DNA of 64,000 nt, from positions 48,216-112,215 of the forward strand of contig JACOTG010000307.1 of the NCBI GenBank assembly GCA_016178505.1, given 5' to 3'. Below are positions 1-8,025 of the stretch, in pieces. A program made the translations under genes and the position numbers. The notes beneath the pieces are model-generated. The model saw only the letters and a list, made by a program, of their open reading frames with translations. It had not been told where the DNA came from and ran no database searches. This DNA comes from Planctomycetota bacterium (GTDB taxonomy: Bacteria > Planctomycetota > JACOTG01). Each line of letters begins with the position of its first letter. Positions within the stretch are counted from its first letter, which is position 1.

Positions 1-479
1 AGAACCCACGCCTCGTAGCTCCGTAGCTCGGCGCTATCCGGATTCCGGCGAGCCCCCTCGCGAAGGAAGTCGATTCCGTCGAGCACGCTCGCCGTCGCCT
101 CCCGAGCTCGTCCGCGGGCCGCGAAGTCGGCGGAGAGGTTGTAGGCGAGGTTCCAACCGTTGAGCAGCCACGCCTCGTCCAGTCGCGGCTGGAGGAACGC
201 GATCGCTCGATAGATCGCCAATGCCTCGGTCCAGTCCTTCTGCCGAAACGCTTCCATCGAGCGCACCCAAAGCGCGTTGACCGCGATCGGGCGGATGCCG
301 GCGAGTGCGACCGTGCCGACGAGGTCGGCAGGCGCGAGGTGCACGGCTCGCCAATCGCCGTTATCTTCTGAAGGAGCGCCAACCCTCGGCGTGTCGAGGG
401 CTATTGAGAGTAGTGAGAGGGAAGACACGCCGAGGGCCAGCGCAATCGTTTTCACGAGAGAGTTCACGACGATCTTCAT
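1..479 (-). CDS. Partial exported TPR-like protein (runs off window start)
   Basis: This gene is absent from the ORF track because its 3' end lies outside the window. Translating the minus strand from ATG 479 gives at least 159 codons without a stop. Residues 1-28 form a signal peptide or anchor (MKIVVNSLVKTIALALG then a leucine-rich stretch). The remainder is helical and TPR-like (EAFRQKDWTEALAIYRAIAFLQP, then a RARE/NPDSAELRSYEAW pattern), reminiscent of proteins that track work per round. The ATG overlaps the permease stop (ATGA, 476-479), so it is the third gene of the ABC operon and is probably translationally coupled. The 34..354 ORF listed in the track is an arginine-rich shadow. Family identification beyond TPR-like is not possible from this fragment. 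Confidence 0.72.
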   Translation of the reverse strand, partial: MKIVVNSLVKTIALALGVSSLSLLSIALDTPRVGAPSEDNGDWRAVHLAPADLVGTVALAGIRPIAVNALWVRSMEAFRQKDWTEALAIYRAIAFLQPRLDEAWLLNGWNLAYNLSADFAARGRAREATASVLDGIDFLREGARRNPDSAELRSYEAWV

Positions 480-1690
480 CGAGCGACCTCCCGCCCTCGG
501 AAAGCGAAACAGCCGAGGGCGCAGGACGCAGCCGCGTATGCAAGCGCATACGCCGCGTTCTCACCGAGCGTCGTCCATGGGATCTCGCGACCGCCGACCA
601 GCGCCCGCGAGAGATCGAATCGTCCGAGATCCGGCATCGCGTAAGCGAGGCAACCGACGGCGCGTCCGAGCACGACGCGAAACGGACCGGGTGACGTCAC
701 CGGTGCGCTACCATCGAACGCAGCGAGCACCGGCGCGCCGTCTTCGGCAAGCCGGCCGAACGCTCGCATCGATTCGACGAGCGAGCCGGCGACGACCAGC
801 GTCAGCGCCAGCAAGAGCGCGATGCGCCCTCCAACGGCGGCGGACGCCGCGACCGAGAACGCGCCGGCGAGCGACGCTGCCGCGGCGAGCGACGCGAATG
901 CTCGCGCGAGGTTCGATGCAAAGCCACCCGTCGACGGCGCGAGGAGAACGGCAGCGTCCGGATCCGCGCGCAGCGCCGCCGCTTCGTCGCGGGGAATCAC
1001 GCGGACCCGGAGCCCCTTTCCATCGAGGAGTCCGGGTGGCAGCTCCAAGTCCCGCACGAGATCACGGCCGACGGAGAAGTTGCGCGTTTCCGCCGGTTCG
1101 TCGACGCCGCGCGACACGCACAAAACCGCGGGTACGCGAGGCATCCGCTCGTCCTCGGCCCGCGGCCGCAATCGCAGCACGTGCGGGCGCGACGCCAGCG
1201 CCGTTTCGTCGAAGGTCCACTCCACCGCGGGGCCGTCGGCCAACTTGCCGACGTGACCGACGATCTCACGTTCGGGATGGAGCAGGCGAAGCTCCGACGA
1301 AAGGTCGCCAGATGTCGCTAGGTAGAAGGCGGCGAGCGCGATTCCATAGAGGGCTCCGAGCAGGATGGGCGCAAGTGCCGCGACGCCGAGCGCACGACCG
1401 GCAATCCAACCCGCGCGTGACACGGGCTTCGCGAAAACGACGGCGAGGTGGCCCCGTTCCAAATCACCGGACACCGCCGCTGCCCCGACGAACGTGAGCG
1501 AGACCGTGGCGACGATTCCCGCGACTCCCACGAGGAGCTTCACGAGCATCACCGCTTTCTCCTCCGGAGCAACCGCCGGCAGGAGCGCGATCAGGAAGAG
1601 GAGCACCACGGCGAGCGCGGCAAGCGCACGAACCGCTCGCCCGCGCGCGGCTTCGCGCACGGTCGCGATCGCGATCCAAACGATGCTCAC
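476..1690 (-). CDS. ABC-2 type transporter permease
   Basis: Membrane subunit of an ABC transporter of the ABC-2/NosY type, partner of the adjacent ATPase. The protein is 404 aa. About three transmembrane helices fill residues 15-120, including AVVLLFLIALLPAVAP. An extracytoplasmic soluble insert of about 150 residues follows, then more helices (IALLLALTLVVAGSLVE and near the C-terminus). The motif VSGDLERGHLAVVFAKPVSR matches the cytoplasmic coupling region of ABC-2 permeases, where GxxxxxxxKPxSR is common. The ORF track starts at 1777, but GTG 1690 is preferred: it overlaps the ATPase stop as GTGA, and the region upstream of it is the ATPase C-terminus. Substrate unknown; gliding, lipid or export roles are all possible for this family. 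Confidence 0.85.
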   Translation of the reverse strand: MSIVWIAIATVREAARGRAVRALAALAVVLLFLIALLPAVAPEEKAVMLVKLLVGVAGIVATVSLTFVGAAAVSGDLERGHLAVVFAKPVSRAGWIAGRALGVAALAPILLGALYGIALAAFYLATSGDLSSELRLLHPEREIVGHVGKLADGPAVEWTFDETALASRPHVLRLRPRAEDERMPRVPAVLCVSRGVDEPAETRNFSVGRDLVRDLELPPGLLDGKGLRVRVIPRDEAAALRADPDAAVLLAPSTGGFASNLARAFASLAAAASLAGAFSVAASAAVGGRIALLLALTLVVAGSLVESMRAFGRLAEDGAPVLAAFDGSAPVTSPGPFRVVLGRAVGCLAYAMPDLGRFDLSRALVGGREIPWTTLGENAAYALAYAAASCALGCFAFRGREVAR

Positions 1691-2553
1691 CGGTTCGCTT
1701 CGTCCGAATTGCCGAGCGCTCGAAGGAAGAACTCCTCGAGGCTCTCTTGACCCGGGCCCATCGAGACGACCTCGCACTCGCGTCGGAGCGCTTCGTCGAT
1801 GAGCGCGCGAACGCCGTGCGGATTGAGTCCCCTAAACGCGAGACGGCATTCGTCCGGCCGCGCGAGGAGCTCGGCAAGACGACCTTCGCGAACGACGCGG
1901 CCACCGTGGAGCATCACGACGCGGTCGCAGACGGCCTCGAGGTCGGAAAGCAAATGCGACGAGAGGATCACGGATGCGCCGCGCGAGCGAACGGAGCGGA
2001 CGATCTCTTTCACCTCACGCGTGCCGAGTGGATCGAGACCGGCGGTTGGCTCGTCGAGGACCACGAGATCGGGATCGTTGAGGAGAGCCTGTGCGATGCC
2101 GAGGCGCCGCTTCATGCCTTTGCTGAACTCGCCGACGCGACGATGTCGCACGCGGTCGAGGCCGACGCGATGGAGCAGCTCGTCGACTTGCAGTCGAAGC
2201 TCTCCCGACGGAATGCGAAAGAGGCGTCCGTAGAACCGAAGTGTCTCCTCCGCAGTGAAGCGGCTCGGAAACGGCGACTCCTCGGGAAGGAAGCCGATGC
2301 GCGCGCGGACGGCGCGCTCGCTCGGTTCGCCGCCGAACAGACGAATCGTCCCCGACGTCGGCTTCAGGAAGCCGAGGAGCAGGTGCATCGACGTCGTCTT
2401 GCCGGCACCGTTCGGACCGAGAAGCCCGAGCACTTCGCCCCAGCCGAGCTCGAGGTCGAGACGATCGAGCGCCACGACCTCGCGCCGCGAGAACCGACTG
2501 CGATAGACCTTTCGAAGCGCAGAAGCCTGGATGACCGGAAACGTCGGATTCAT
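1687..2553 (-). CDS. ABC transporter ATP-binding protein (ABC-2 type partner)
   Basis: Cytoplasmic ATPase, 288 aa. Walker A is LLGPNGAGKTT, and Walker B is LVVLDEPTAGLDP. The signature is degenerate (FSKGMKRRLGIAQ instead of SGGQ), which is usual for the CcmA/NatA/DrrA-like branch that serves ABC-2 permeases. The switch histidine lies in ILSSHLLSD. The start was moved from 2586 to ATG 2553 because GGAGGG sits 7 nt upstream and the earlier codons are not conserved-looking. It is first in a three-gene minus-strand operon (ATPase, permease, TPR-like protein) with 4-nt overlaps. Confidence 0.93.
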   Translation of the reverse strand: MNPTFPVIQASALRKVYRSRFSRREVVALDRLDLELGWGEVLGLLGPNGAGKTTSMHLLLGFLKPTSGTIRLFGGEPSERAVRARIGFLPEESPFPSRFTAEETLRFYGRLFRIPSGELRLQVDELLHRVGLDRVRHRRVGEFSKGMKRRLGIAQALLNDPDLVVLDEPTAGLDPLGTREVKEIVRSVRSRGASVILSSHLLSDLEAVCDRVVMLHGGRVVREGRLAELLARPDECRLAFRGLNPHGVRALIDEALRRECEVVSMGPGQESLEEFFLRALGNSDEANR

Positions 2554-2708
2554 CGCAAGCCCTCCATTTCCCGGCTCATTCGACAAGCTGCCGGCAAGAG
2601 ACCCCGTTCACGGTCGATCGGCCGCGAGTCAGGCCGATCTTCCCGTCGACGCCGCGCCACCGTTTCGTTGCGTGGAACATCGGCGGTCGAGACTGGGTTC
2701 GCGGAAGG

Positions 2709-2733
2709 CCCGGGGGGCTCTGAGCCCCCCGGG
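2709..2733 (-). terminator. GC-rich hairpin after the pseudopilin gene
   Basis: A perfect 12-bp inverted repeat (CCCGGGGGGCTC / GAGCCCCCCGGG) around a single T lies about 50 nt past the pseudopilin stop and about 155 nt before the ATPase start. The functional hairpin would open a few pairs to make a loop. No T-tract follows on either strand, so it is a transcriptional stop or mRNA stabiliser by position rather than a textbook intrinsic terminator. The 2554-2785 gap holds no gene that I can see. Confidence 0.55.
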
Positions 2734-2785
2734 GATCCATTGCGGTTGGACACCCTTCCGCACCAACAACTGGGATTTTCTCTGT

Positions 2786-4096
2786 TCAGGGTCCCGTGCG
2801 GTTCGCCCTCGCGTTGCCGCGCGGAGGCTCGAGCGGCGGGACTTTGGGCAACGTCGGGCCGAATCGCTCGCCGCGGAACGGCGTCGATTGCGTGTCGAAG
2901 CCGGGCCCGTACCCCTGGAACGACCAGACGAGCTGCGGCGAGCCGAGTGCGTTCAACACTTGGAGGTTCCGCGAGCAGACGCCCTGGCTGATGTCGGTCT
3001 GACCCGCAGCGAACGCCTCGTTCGCGTCGAGCACGCGCTCGCCCTCGAGCGGATCGATCCGTCCGTTGCCGTTGGCGTCGTTGTCGCGACCGAATCCGTT
3101 CCAGAGCGCGTTCGAGAACGCTCCCGTGTCCTTGTCGCGATAGGCATCTTCGCGAAGGACCCACTCCGCGTGCCCGTCGACGAAGACGACCGTTGCGCCA
3201 CCGTTGTGCCGGTTGCTGAGCACGCTGCGCGCCGCCTGGCAGTGCCGTTGATCGGCAGCGCCGCGCGATCCTGCGGCACCGGCGATGTCGTTCGTCTGGT
3301 CGAGCACGCCGTCGTTGTTCAGGTCGCGAAGGGGAAGAAACGTCGGGTCCAGCAGGAACCCGTCATTGCCGAGCTGCGCGAGACCGTCCTGCCCGATGGT
3401 GCCCGGAGCGCCGTCGTTCGAAGTCGGCGGGAGCGACGTCGAGGGCGACCGATACGGCGAGTAACCGCCGGTGCCGTCGCTCGACCCGAACGCGATCGTC
3501 TTGTCCGGCCGCGGAATTTGAGCGCGCGTGACCGGGTAGTTCACGAAGCCCCGAACCGGCTGGCCGTTGACGATGGGTGCGGCCGGCCCCGTCGAGTCGA
3601 GGCGTTCCCGCGCGTCTCCGAGGTACTGGTAGTTGTAGCCGATCGAGTTGTTTCGCCCGATCTCCCAGCCGCCCGCGGCCGGATCGGCGAAGCCCTTGTT
3701 GAAGACCGTTTGGTCGCGGTCGCCGCTCGCGCCGTTCACGTCGTTCGGGTCGCCGCCCGCGCGTCCCTGTGCGTCGGTGATCGCACGCTCGTCCGAGCCC
3801 ATGTAGGGCGCGAGCGCGTTCATCCAGCGCTGCCGAATCGCGACGGCAGTCCCGGTCGAATCCTGCCCATCGAACACCAACTCACCGGCCGGATAATGGC
3901 CGCGGTCGGCTTCGTACTGGATCAGAGCCTGGCCGAGGCTTCGCACGTTTTGCAGCGACTTCGTTTGAAGGCTCTTCGCTCGCGCGTTCTCGATGGCCGG
4001 GAAGAGAATCGCGGAAAGCGTGAGCACGATGGCGAGCACGGCGAGGAGTTCGATCATCGTGAACCCCGCCGCGCCGCGTGGCGTAAAGCGCTTCAT
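2786..4096 (-). CDS. Type II-like pseudopilin with H-x9-DG tail
   Basis: Predicted secreted pseudopilin, 436 aa. The N-terminus MKRFTPRGAAG/FTMIELL is a class III prepilin signal: cleavage after Gly11, Phe at +1 and Glu at +5, then a hydrophobic helix (AVLAIVLTLSAILFPAI). Near residue 310 the motif HNGGATVVFVDG fits H-x9-DG, the processing-associated motif of the large planctomycete/verrucomicrobial pseudopilin family (DUF1559-like). The middle is rich in Asp/Asn/Gly, including FLPLRDLNNDGVLDQTNDIAG, resembling a calcium-binding DxNxDGxxD loop. Start chosen at ATG 4096 because AGGAGGTGGGT directly precedes it; the track start at 4138 is unsupported. No secretion ATPase or inner-membrane partner is adjacent. 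The closest related piece is the orphan MshEN-like gene at 30239. Confidence 0.85.
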   Translation of the reverse strand: MKRFTPRGAAGFTMIELLAVLAIVLTLSAILFPAIENARAKSLQTKSLQNVRSLGQALIQYEADRGHYPAGELVFDGQDSTGTAVAIRQRWMNALAPYMGSDERAITDAQGRAGGDPNDVNGASGDRDQTVFNKGFADPAAGGWEIGRNNSIGYNYQYLGDARERLDSTGPAAPIVNGQPVRGFVNYPVTRAQIPRPDKTIAFGSSDGTGGYSPYRSPSTSLPPTSNDGAPGTIGQDGLAQLGNDGFLLDPTFLPLRDLNNDGVLDQTNDIAGAAGSRGAADQRHCQAARSVLSNRHNGGATVVFVDGHAEWVLREDAYRDKDTGAFSNALWNGFGRDNDANGNGRIDPLEGERVLDANEAFAAGQTDISQGVCSRNLQVLNALGSPQLVWSFQGYGPGFDTQSTPFRGERFGPTLPKVPPLEPPRGNARANRTGP

Positions 4097-4403
4097 ACCC
4101 ACCTCCTGTTGCGTTCGAAAAACGATCTCCAGAACCAACTCGGCGCGGCACCGGATCTCCGGATTCCCGGATGTGACGATCCGACGCAGACCGACTGCAC
4201 TTGGGTTCAGGAACGCGACAGGCGTGATCGCGAAGAGTGCGGTGAGCTGAGGCGAGCTACGCCGCGGCCACCCAATAGTGACCGTCCCCTACGAAGCCCT
4301 CTCTCAGAAAAACCCACCACGCTTCGCGACGAGTGAAGCGCACTACTCTCTGTGCAAGTATCCCTTCAGGGTCGTCTCCAAACACACCTGAATGACGCGG
4401 CGG
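4097..4403 (-). other. Long untranslated leader of the pseudopilin mRNA
   Basis: About 300 nt separate the strong promoter at 4404-4431 from the pseudopilin start, and no coding frame in it looks real. I compared it by eye with the common riboswitch cores (cyclic-di-GMP, cobalamin, SAM, glycine) and saw no convincing match. The rest of the gap up to 4594 shows nothing recognisable. Confidence 0.4.
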
Positions 4404-4431
4404 AGTATAGGGGGTCGGTTTTGCGAGTCAA
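4404..4431 (-). promoter_or_regulatory. Sigma70-type promoter for the pseudopilin gene
   Basis: On the minus strand TTGACT, a 16-bp spacer and TATACT give a near-consensus housekeeping promoter pointing at the pseudopilin gene. It is among the best -35/-10 pairs in the window. Confidence 0.6.
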
Positions 4432-4594
4432 CTCGCGCGTGATCGAGAGTGGGGTTCTCGCGCGCGCGTAAGCGACGGGTGTGCCATCGATCCCATCCCT
4501 CAAGCCCGGCAAGGCGTTACGGACTTCGCAGATTCTTGAGCAAAAAATTTCTCGTGGCGTCGGTTTTTTTCTCGGAAGTGGGGTCGCGCGACGA

Positions 4595-7500
4595 TCAGCG
4601 AACGGTGAGGTGAGTGTTCGTTTCGCGACCTTCGTCGATGGTCACGGTGGCCGACAGGGGGGCTCCGTCGCCCACGGAATCGACGGTCGCCTTCACGACG
4701 TAGGTGCCGGGAGCGAGGTGATCGAGATAGCCCGGCGACCGCGACGTGCGCGGCAATCCAAAGGGCTGCAGGTCGACGAGCGGCTCGAATCCGTTTGCCG
4801 TGCGAATGGAAACGGACAGCGGCTCGATCTCGCGGCCGTCGCGGTCGTTGACGATCACGCGAAGCGCCCCCCCAGCCGTGAGGATCACATCCTCGTGGCG
4901 GACTCGGCCGGCGTCGATGCGGACTCCGAAGCGACGCGACGCCGCAAGACCCTCCGCGATCACCTCGAGCGTGTAGGTACCCGGATGGACCGAGTCGAGG
5001 CGAAGGTCGGAACCGGGCTCGGCGTCGCCACCCCCCCACAGCTCCACCTCGGCGCCGTTCTCGTCGAGCAAGCGACCGAATGCCGGATCGATGCGGTCGC
5101 CCTGAGCATTTCGCACCGACACCTCGAGGGCCCCGCCTCCGACCAGCTTGAAGTCCACCGATGACGTTCGACCTTCCGAGATCACGACCGACGCAATTCG
5201 CTCCGGTGCATAGGCGGCGCTGGCGTTGGTGACGGCGGGCGGATTCACGGTCACTTCGTAGCTTCCGGGAGCGAGGTGGCCGATTTCGTACCGGCCGTCA
5301 GCGCCAGAAATCCCCTGCGCGGCGTCGCCACCCGATTCCTCGTCGCCATTCACCGAAACGAATGCGCCGGCGATCGGATCACCCGACACCGCGTCGACGA
5401 CTCGGCCGATGAGCCGACCTTGCGGCGCAACGAGGTCCACGCGGAGTTCCGTCGCCGTGGCCGGAACGTCGATCGTGATCGAGAAGCTCGCTCGACCCCC
5501 TTGGAATCGCTGGTTCACGGCCGCCCGGTAGCGTCCGGGGAGGAGACCGACGACTTCGTACGCGCCCTGCGCGTCGGCGGCGACGCTCTTGCCCTGAAAC
5601 TGCTCGGTGTCGCTCTCGAGCCAGAAGTCGACGCTCGCAAACGGCATCGACTCGTCGCCGTCGCGGACCTGACCGAAGAGTCGGCAACGTGCCCCGTGGT
5701 GGCCAAAGTCGACGATCGTCGTGTCGCCGTCCCGCACGTCGGCAGGAAGCGATTCTTGAACGCCCGAATCGAGGCCGCCGGAGTACCGAAAGACCTGATA
5801 GTGGCCCGCGGGTATCCCCTCGAGGAGGTACGCGCCTTCGGCGTCTGTCTCGGTCTCCTTTGCGACCCGGTTTTCACCGGTGATCGAGACGTGCGCGCCG
5901 GGTTCGGGCTGGCCGTTCTCGCCGGTGACGACCCCGCGGACGCTTCCGCCTCGCGGCAGCAGGAGCTCGACGTTGCGCAACACGCCGCCACGGTCGACGA
6001 AGAGATCCTCCGCGCGCGCGCTGACGTGACGACGGTCCTTCGCCTCGACCGTCGTCGAGCCCCCGACGATTCCACGCAACGTAAAGCTTCCGTCCTTGGA
6101 GGTGCGCACGCCGCCGGAGCCGAATCCGTCGCCGCCCCAGTTCTCGTCGTCGGTGCCCAAGTTCATCGGGAGATCGAAGAAGTCTTGGCTGGGGTTTTTC
6201 CCGACGACGCGCACGACGGCACCGGCGATCGGCGATCGATCGGACGCGTCCAATACCACGCCGCAAATCGTTGCGCCAGGCGCCAAGGCAATCGAAACGT
6301 CGGTTGCCTCTTCGGCTCCGTTCACGACGATCGGGTCCGAGGTCGCGGGCGCGAAGTCGTCCGCATTGGCCGTCAGCACGAACGTGCCTGCTGCGAGGCC
6401 GTCGACGCGGAAGTTCCCCACGTCATCCGTGGAGACCGATTGCATCGCGCCTTCACCTGATCGGCCGCCCGCCGTCACGCGGGCTGCGGCGATGCCATCG
6501 CCGGTATCCGCAGAGACGACCTTGCCGGAGATCGAAGCGCCTTTGACCAGGGCGATCTCGAGGTCGATCGAGTCCGCCGCCGCTCCGTCGCGCGTTGCTG
6601 CGAGGAAGCCCTGGGCCCAAGCGCTCACGGAAAACACGCCTTCGGACAGTCCATCGAGGCGGAACGTTCCGTCGTCGTTCGACTCCCCGGCGGACCCTCG
6701 TCCCATCGGCGGCCGACCATCGGATGGCCGCGCGGTCACGCGTGCTTTCGCGACGGGCGCCCCGTCGGGCCCGAGCACGCGCCCCGAGATCGAGTGGCCA
6801 GGCTCGAGCACGAGGTCGATACCGGCGAGTTCGTCGCGTTCAACGCCGCTGACGACGACGGCTTCGCGCGCAGCGCGAGCAAATCCCTTTGCCGTCGCGG
6901 CGACGGATTTCTTCCCGGCCAAGAGGTGCGGCACGCGATAGCGCCCGTCTTCGTCCGTTCGCGCATCGCGCTCGAAGGGTCCGACGTCGAAGCGCGCGGC
7001 CTCGTCGCTTCGCACGCGAACGACGGCCGCGACGATCGGTTTCCCGTTGGGGTCGGTCACGCGCCCCGAGATCGAGCTGCCGCGGGAGAGTCGAATGTCT
7101 GGCACGCCCGTCTCGACGCCGGCGACGGGGATCACGCGATCGAGCGCCGCCGGCGCAAAATCGGGGTGCGTGGCGACGATCGTACGAGCGCGCTCCGTCG
7201 GGAGTCCCTGAAGAAGGAACGTGCCGTCGGATCCCGTGCTCGCGTTGCCCGGGCCTCGGTCGGTCGCCACACCGAAGCCCGGAACGCCGAAGGGCAATCG
7301 ATCGCCGGCACGCACGGTCGCACCTTCCACGGGCGCGCCTTCCGGATCGATCACGCGACCGCGGAGCGCGCCGCCGCTGCGCACGAGCACGTCGCCGAGG
7401 TCGGTCACCTGACTCGCAGCAACGCGCACGTAGCCGCGATCCATCCGAAGGAAGGCATGGTCGATCCAGATGCGGACCCCGCCGGCTCTCACGCTATCGA

Positions 7501-7858
7501 TGTGGAATGCGCCGTCGGGTCCGCTCGTCGCCGGACCGTCGGACGAGTCGCTTCGCACGACGAGGCCGGCGAGCGGTGTCTCGGTGAGCGCGTCGAGGAG
7601 GCGCCCCCGGATGGAACCCAGGAGGCCTGATGCGACGGCGCTCGGCGTGCCCGCTTCCTGCGACGCCGCGTCCGGCGAACTCGGACGGGAGTGGTTTGCC
7701 GCCGGCCCGGAGGGTTCTCCGCTCGTCGGGCCGTCGCTCACGGAAGAGGGGCGCGACGGGCTCCCGGAAGGGCGACGCGCGAGAAGCGCAATCGCGGCGA
7801 TCGACGCTCCGACACCCAAAACGAAAAGAAGGATCCCGATCTTCGTCGATGTCCGCAT
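4595..7858 (-). CDS. Giant membrane-anchored protein of carboxypeptidase-regulatory-like repeats
   Basis: 1087 aa. MRTSTKIGILLFVLGVGASIA is an uncleaved anchor or signal peptide, followed by a Ser/Pro/Gly-rich linker to about residue 75. About eleven beta-sandwich repeats of 80-95 residues fill the rest. Each opens with a variant of SISGRVTDPNGKPIVAAVVRV and closes with a pattern like DGxFxLxGLxxGxYxVxA, the hallmark of CarboxypepD_reg/Ig-like transthyretin-fold domains. The last two units (ALEVSVRNAQG, ALRVIVNDRDG) are more diverged. No catalytic domain can be seen, so a structural or adhesive role outside the membrane is likely (inference). It stands alone on the minus strand between the pseudopilin and the cyclase. 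No strong Shine-Dalgarno precedes ATG 7858, although the anchor supports that start. Confidence 0.85.
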   Translation of the reverse strand: MRTSTKIGILLFVLGVGASIAAIALLARRPSGSPSRPSSVSDGPTSGEPSGPAANHSRPSSPDAASQEAGTPSAVASGLLGSIRGRLLDALTETPLAGLVVRSDSSDGPATSGPDGAFHIDSVRAGGVRIWIDHAFLRMDRGYVRVAASQVTDLGDVLVRSGGALRGRVIDPEGAPVEGATVRAGDRLPFGVPGFGVATDRGPGNASTGSDGTFLLQGLPTERARTIVATHPDFAPAALDRVIPVAGVETGVPDIRLSRGSSISGRVTDPNGKPIVAAVVRVRSDEAARFDVGPFERDARTDEDGRYRVPHLLAGKKSVAATAKGFARAAREAVVVSGVERDELAGIDLVLEPGHSISGRVLGPDGAPVAKARVTARPSDGRPPMGRGSAGESNDDGTFRLDGLSEGVFSVSAWAQGFLAATRDGAAADSIDLEIALVKGASISGKVVSADTGDGIAAARVTAGGRSGEGAMQSVSTDDVGNFRVDGLAAGTFVLTANADDFAPATSDPIVVNGAEEATDVSIALAPGATICGVVLDASDRSPIAGAVVRVVGKNPSQDFFDLPMNLGTDDENWGGDGFGSGGVRTSKDGSFTLRGIVGGSTTVEAKDRRHVSARAEDLFVDRGGVLRNVELLLPRGGSVRGVVTGENGQPEPGAHVSITGENRVAKETETDAEGAYLLEGIPAGHYQVFRYSGGLDSGVQESLPADVRDGDTTIVDFGHHGARCRLFGQVRDGDESMPFASVDFWLESDTEQFQGKSVAADAQGAYEVVGLLPGRYRAAVNQRFQGGRASFSITIDVPATATELRVDLVAPQGRLIGRVVDAVSGDPIAGAFVSVNGDEESGGDAAQGISGADGRYEIGHLAPGSYEVTVNPPAVTNASAAYAPERIASVVISEGRTSSVDFKLVGGGALEVSVRNAQGDRIDPAFGRLLDENGAEVELWGGGDAEPGSDLRLDSVHPGTYTLEVIAEGLAASRRFGVRIDAGRVRHEDVILTAGGALRVIVNDRDGREIEPLSVSIRTANGFEPLVDLQPFGLPRTSRSPGYLDHLAPGTYVVKATVDSVGDGAPLSATVTIDEGRETNTHLTVR

Positions 7859-8025
7859 GGCAAACGACGATTCTGATATGGACGCCCCTCACCAACAAGG
7901 GAGCGCTCGTTTTGGGCTCGAACCGCTCGATTCGATCCTGCGAACAAGAGCCCCAGCGGCGGCGGCTCGGTTCGGGCGGACACTCCCCGCGAGAAGCGCG
8001 CTCGGAGACTTTCGGTGAGTGCGAC

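Noticed and set aside
277-1497. 406-aa + strand ORF
   Set aside because: Arginine/proline-rich composition, no ribosome binding site, and wholly antisense to the permease and the edge gene.
7859-8025. Possible promoter before the repeat protein (TTGTTG...CATATC)
   Set aside because: Spacing of 15 and poor -10; not convincing enough to list.
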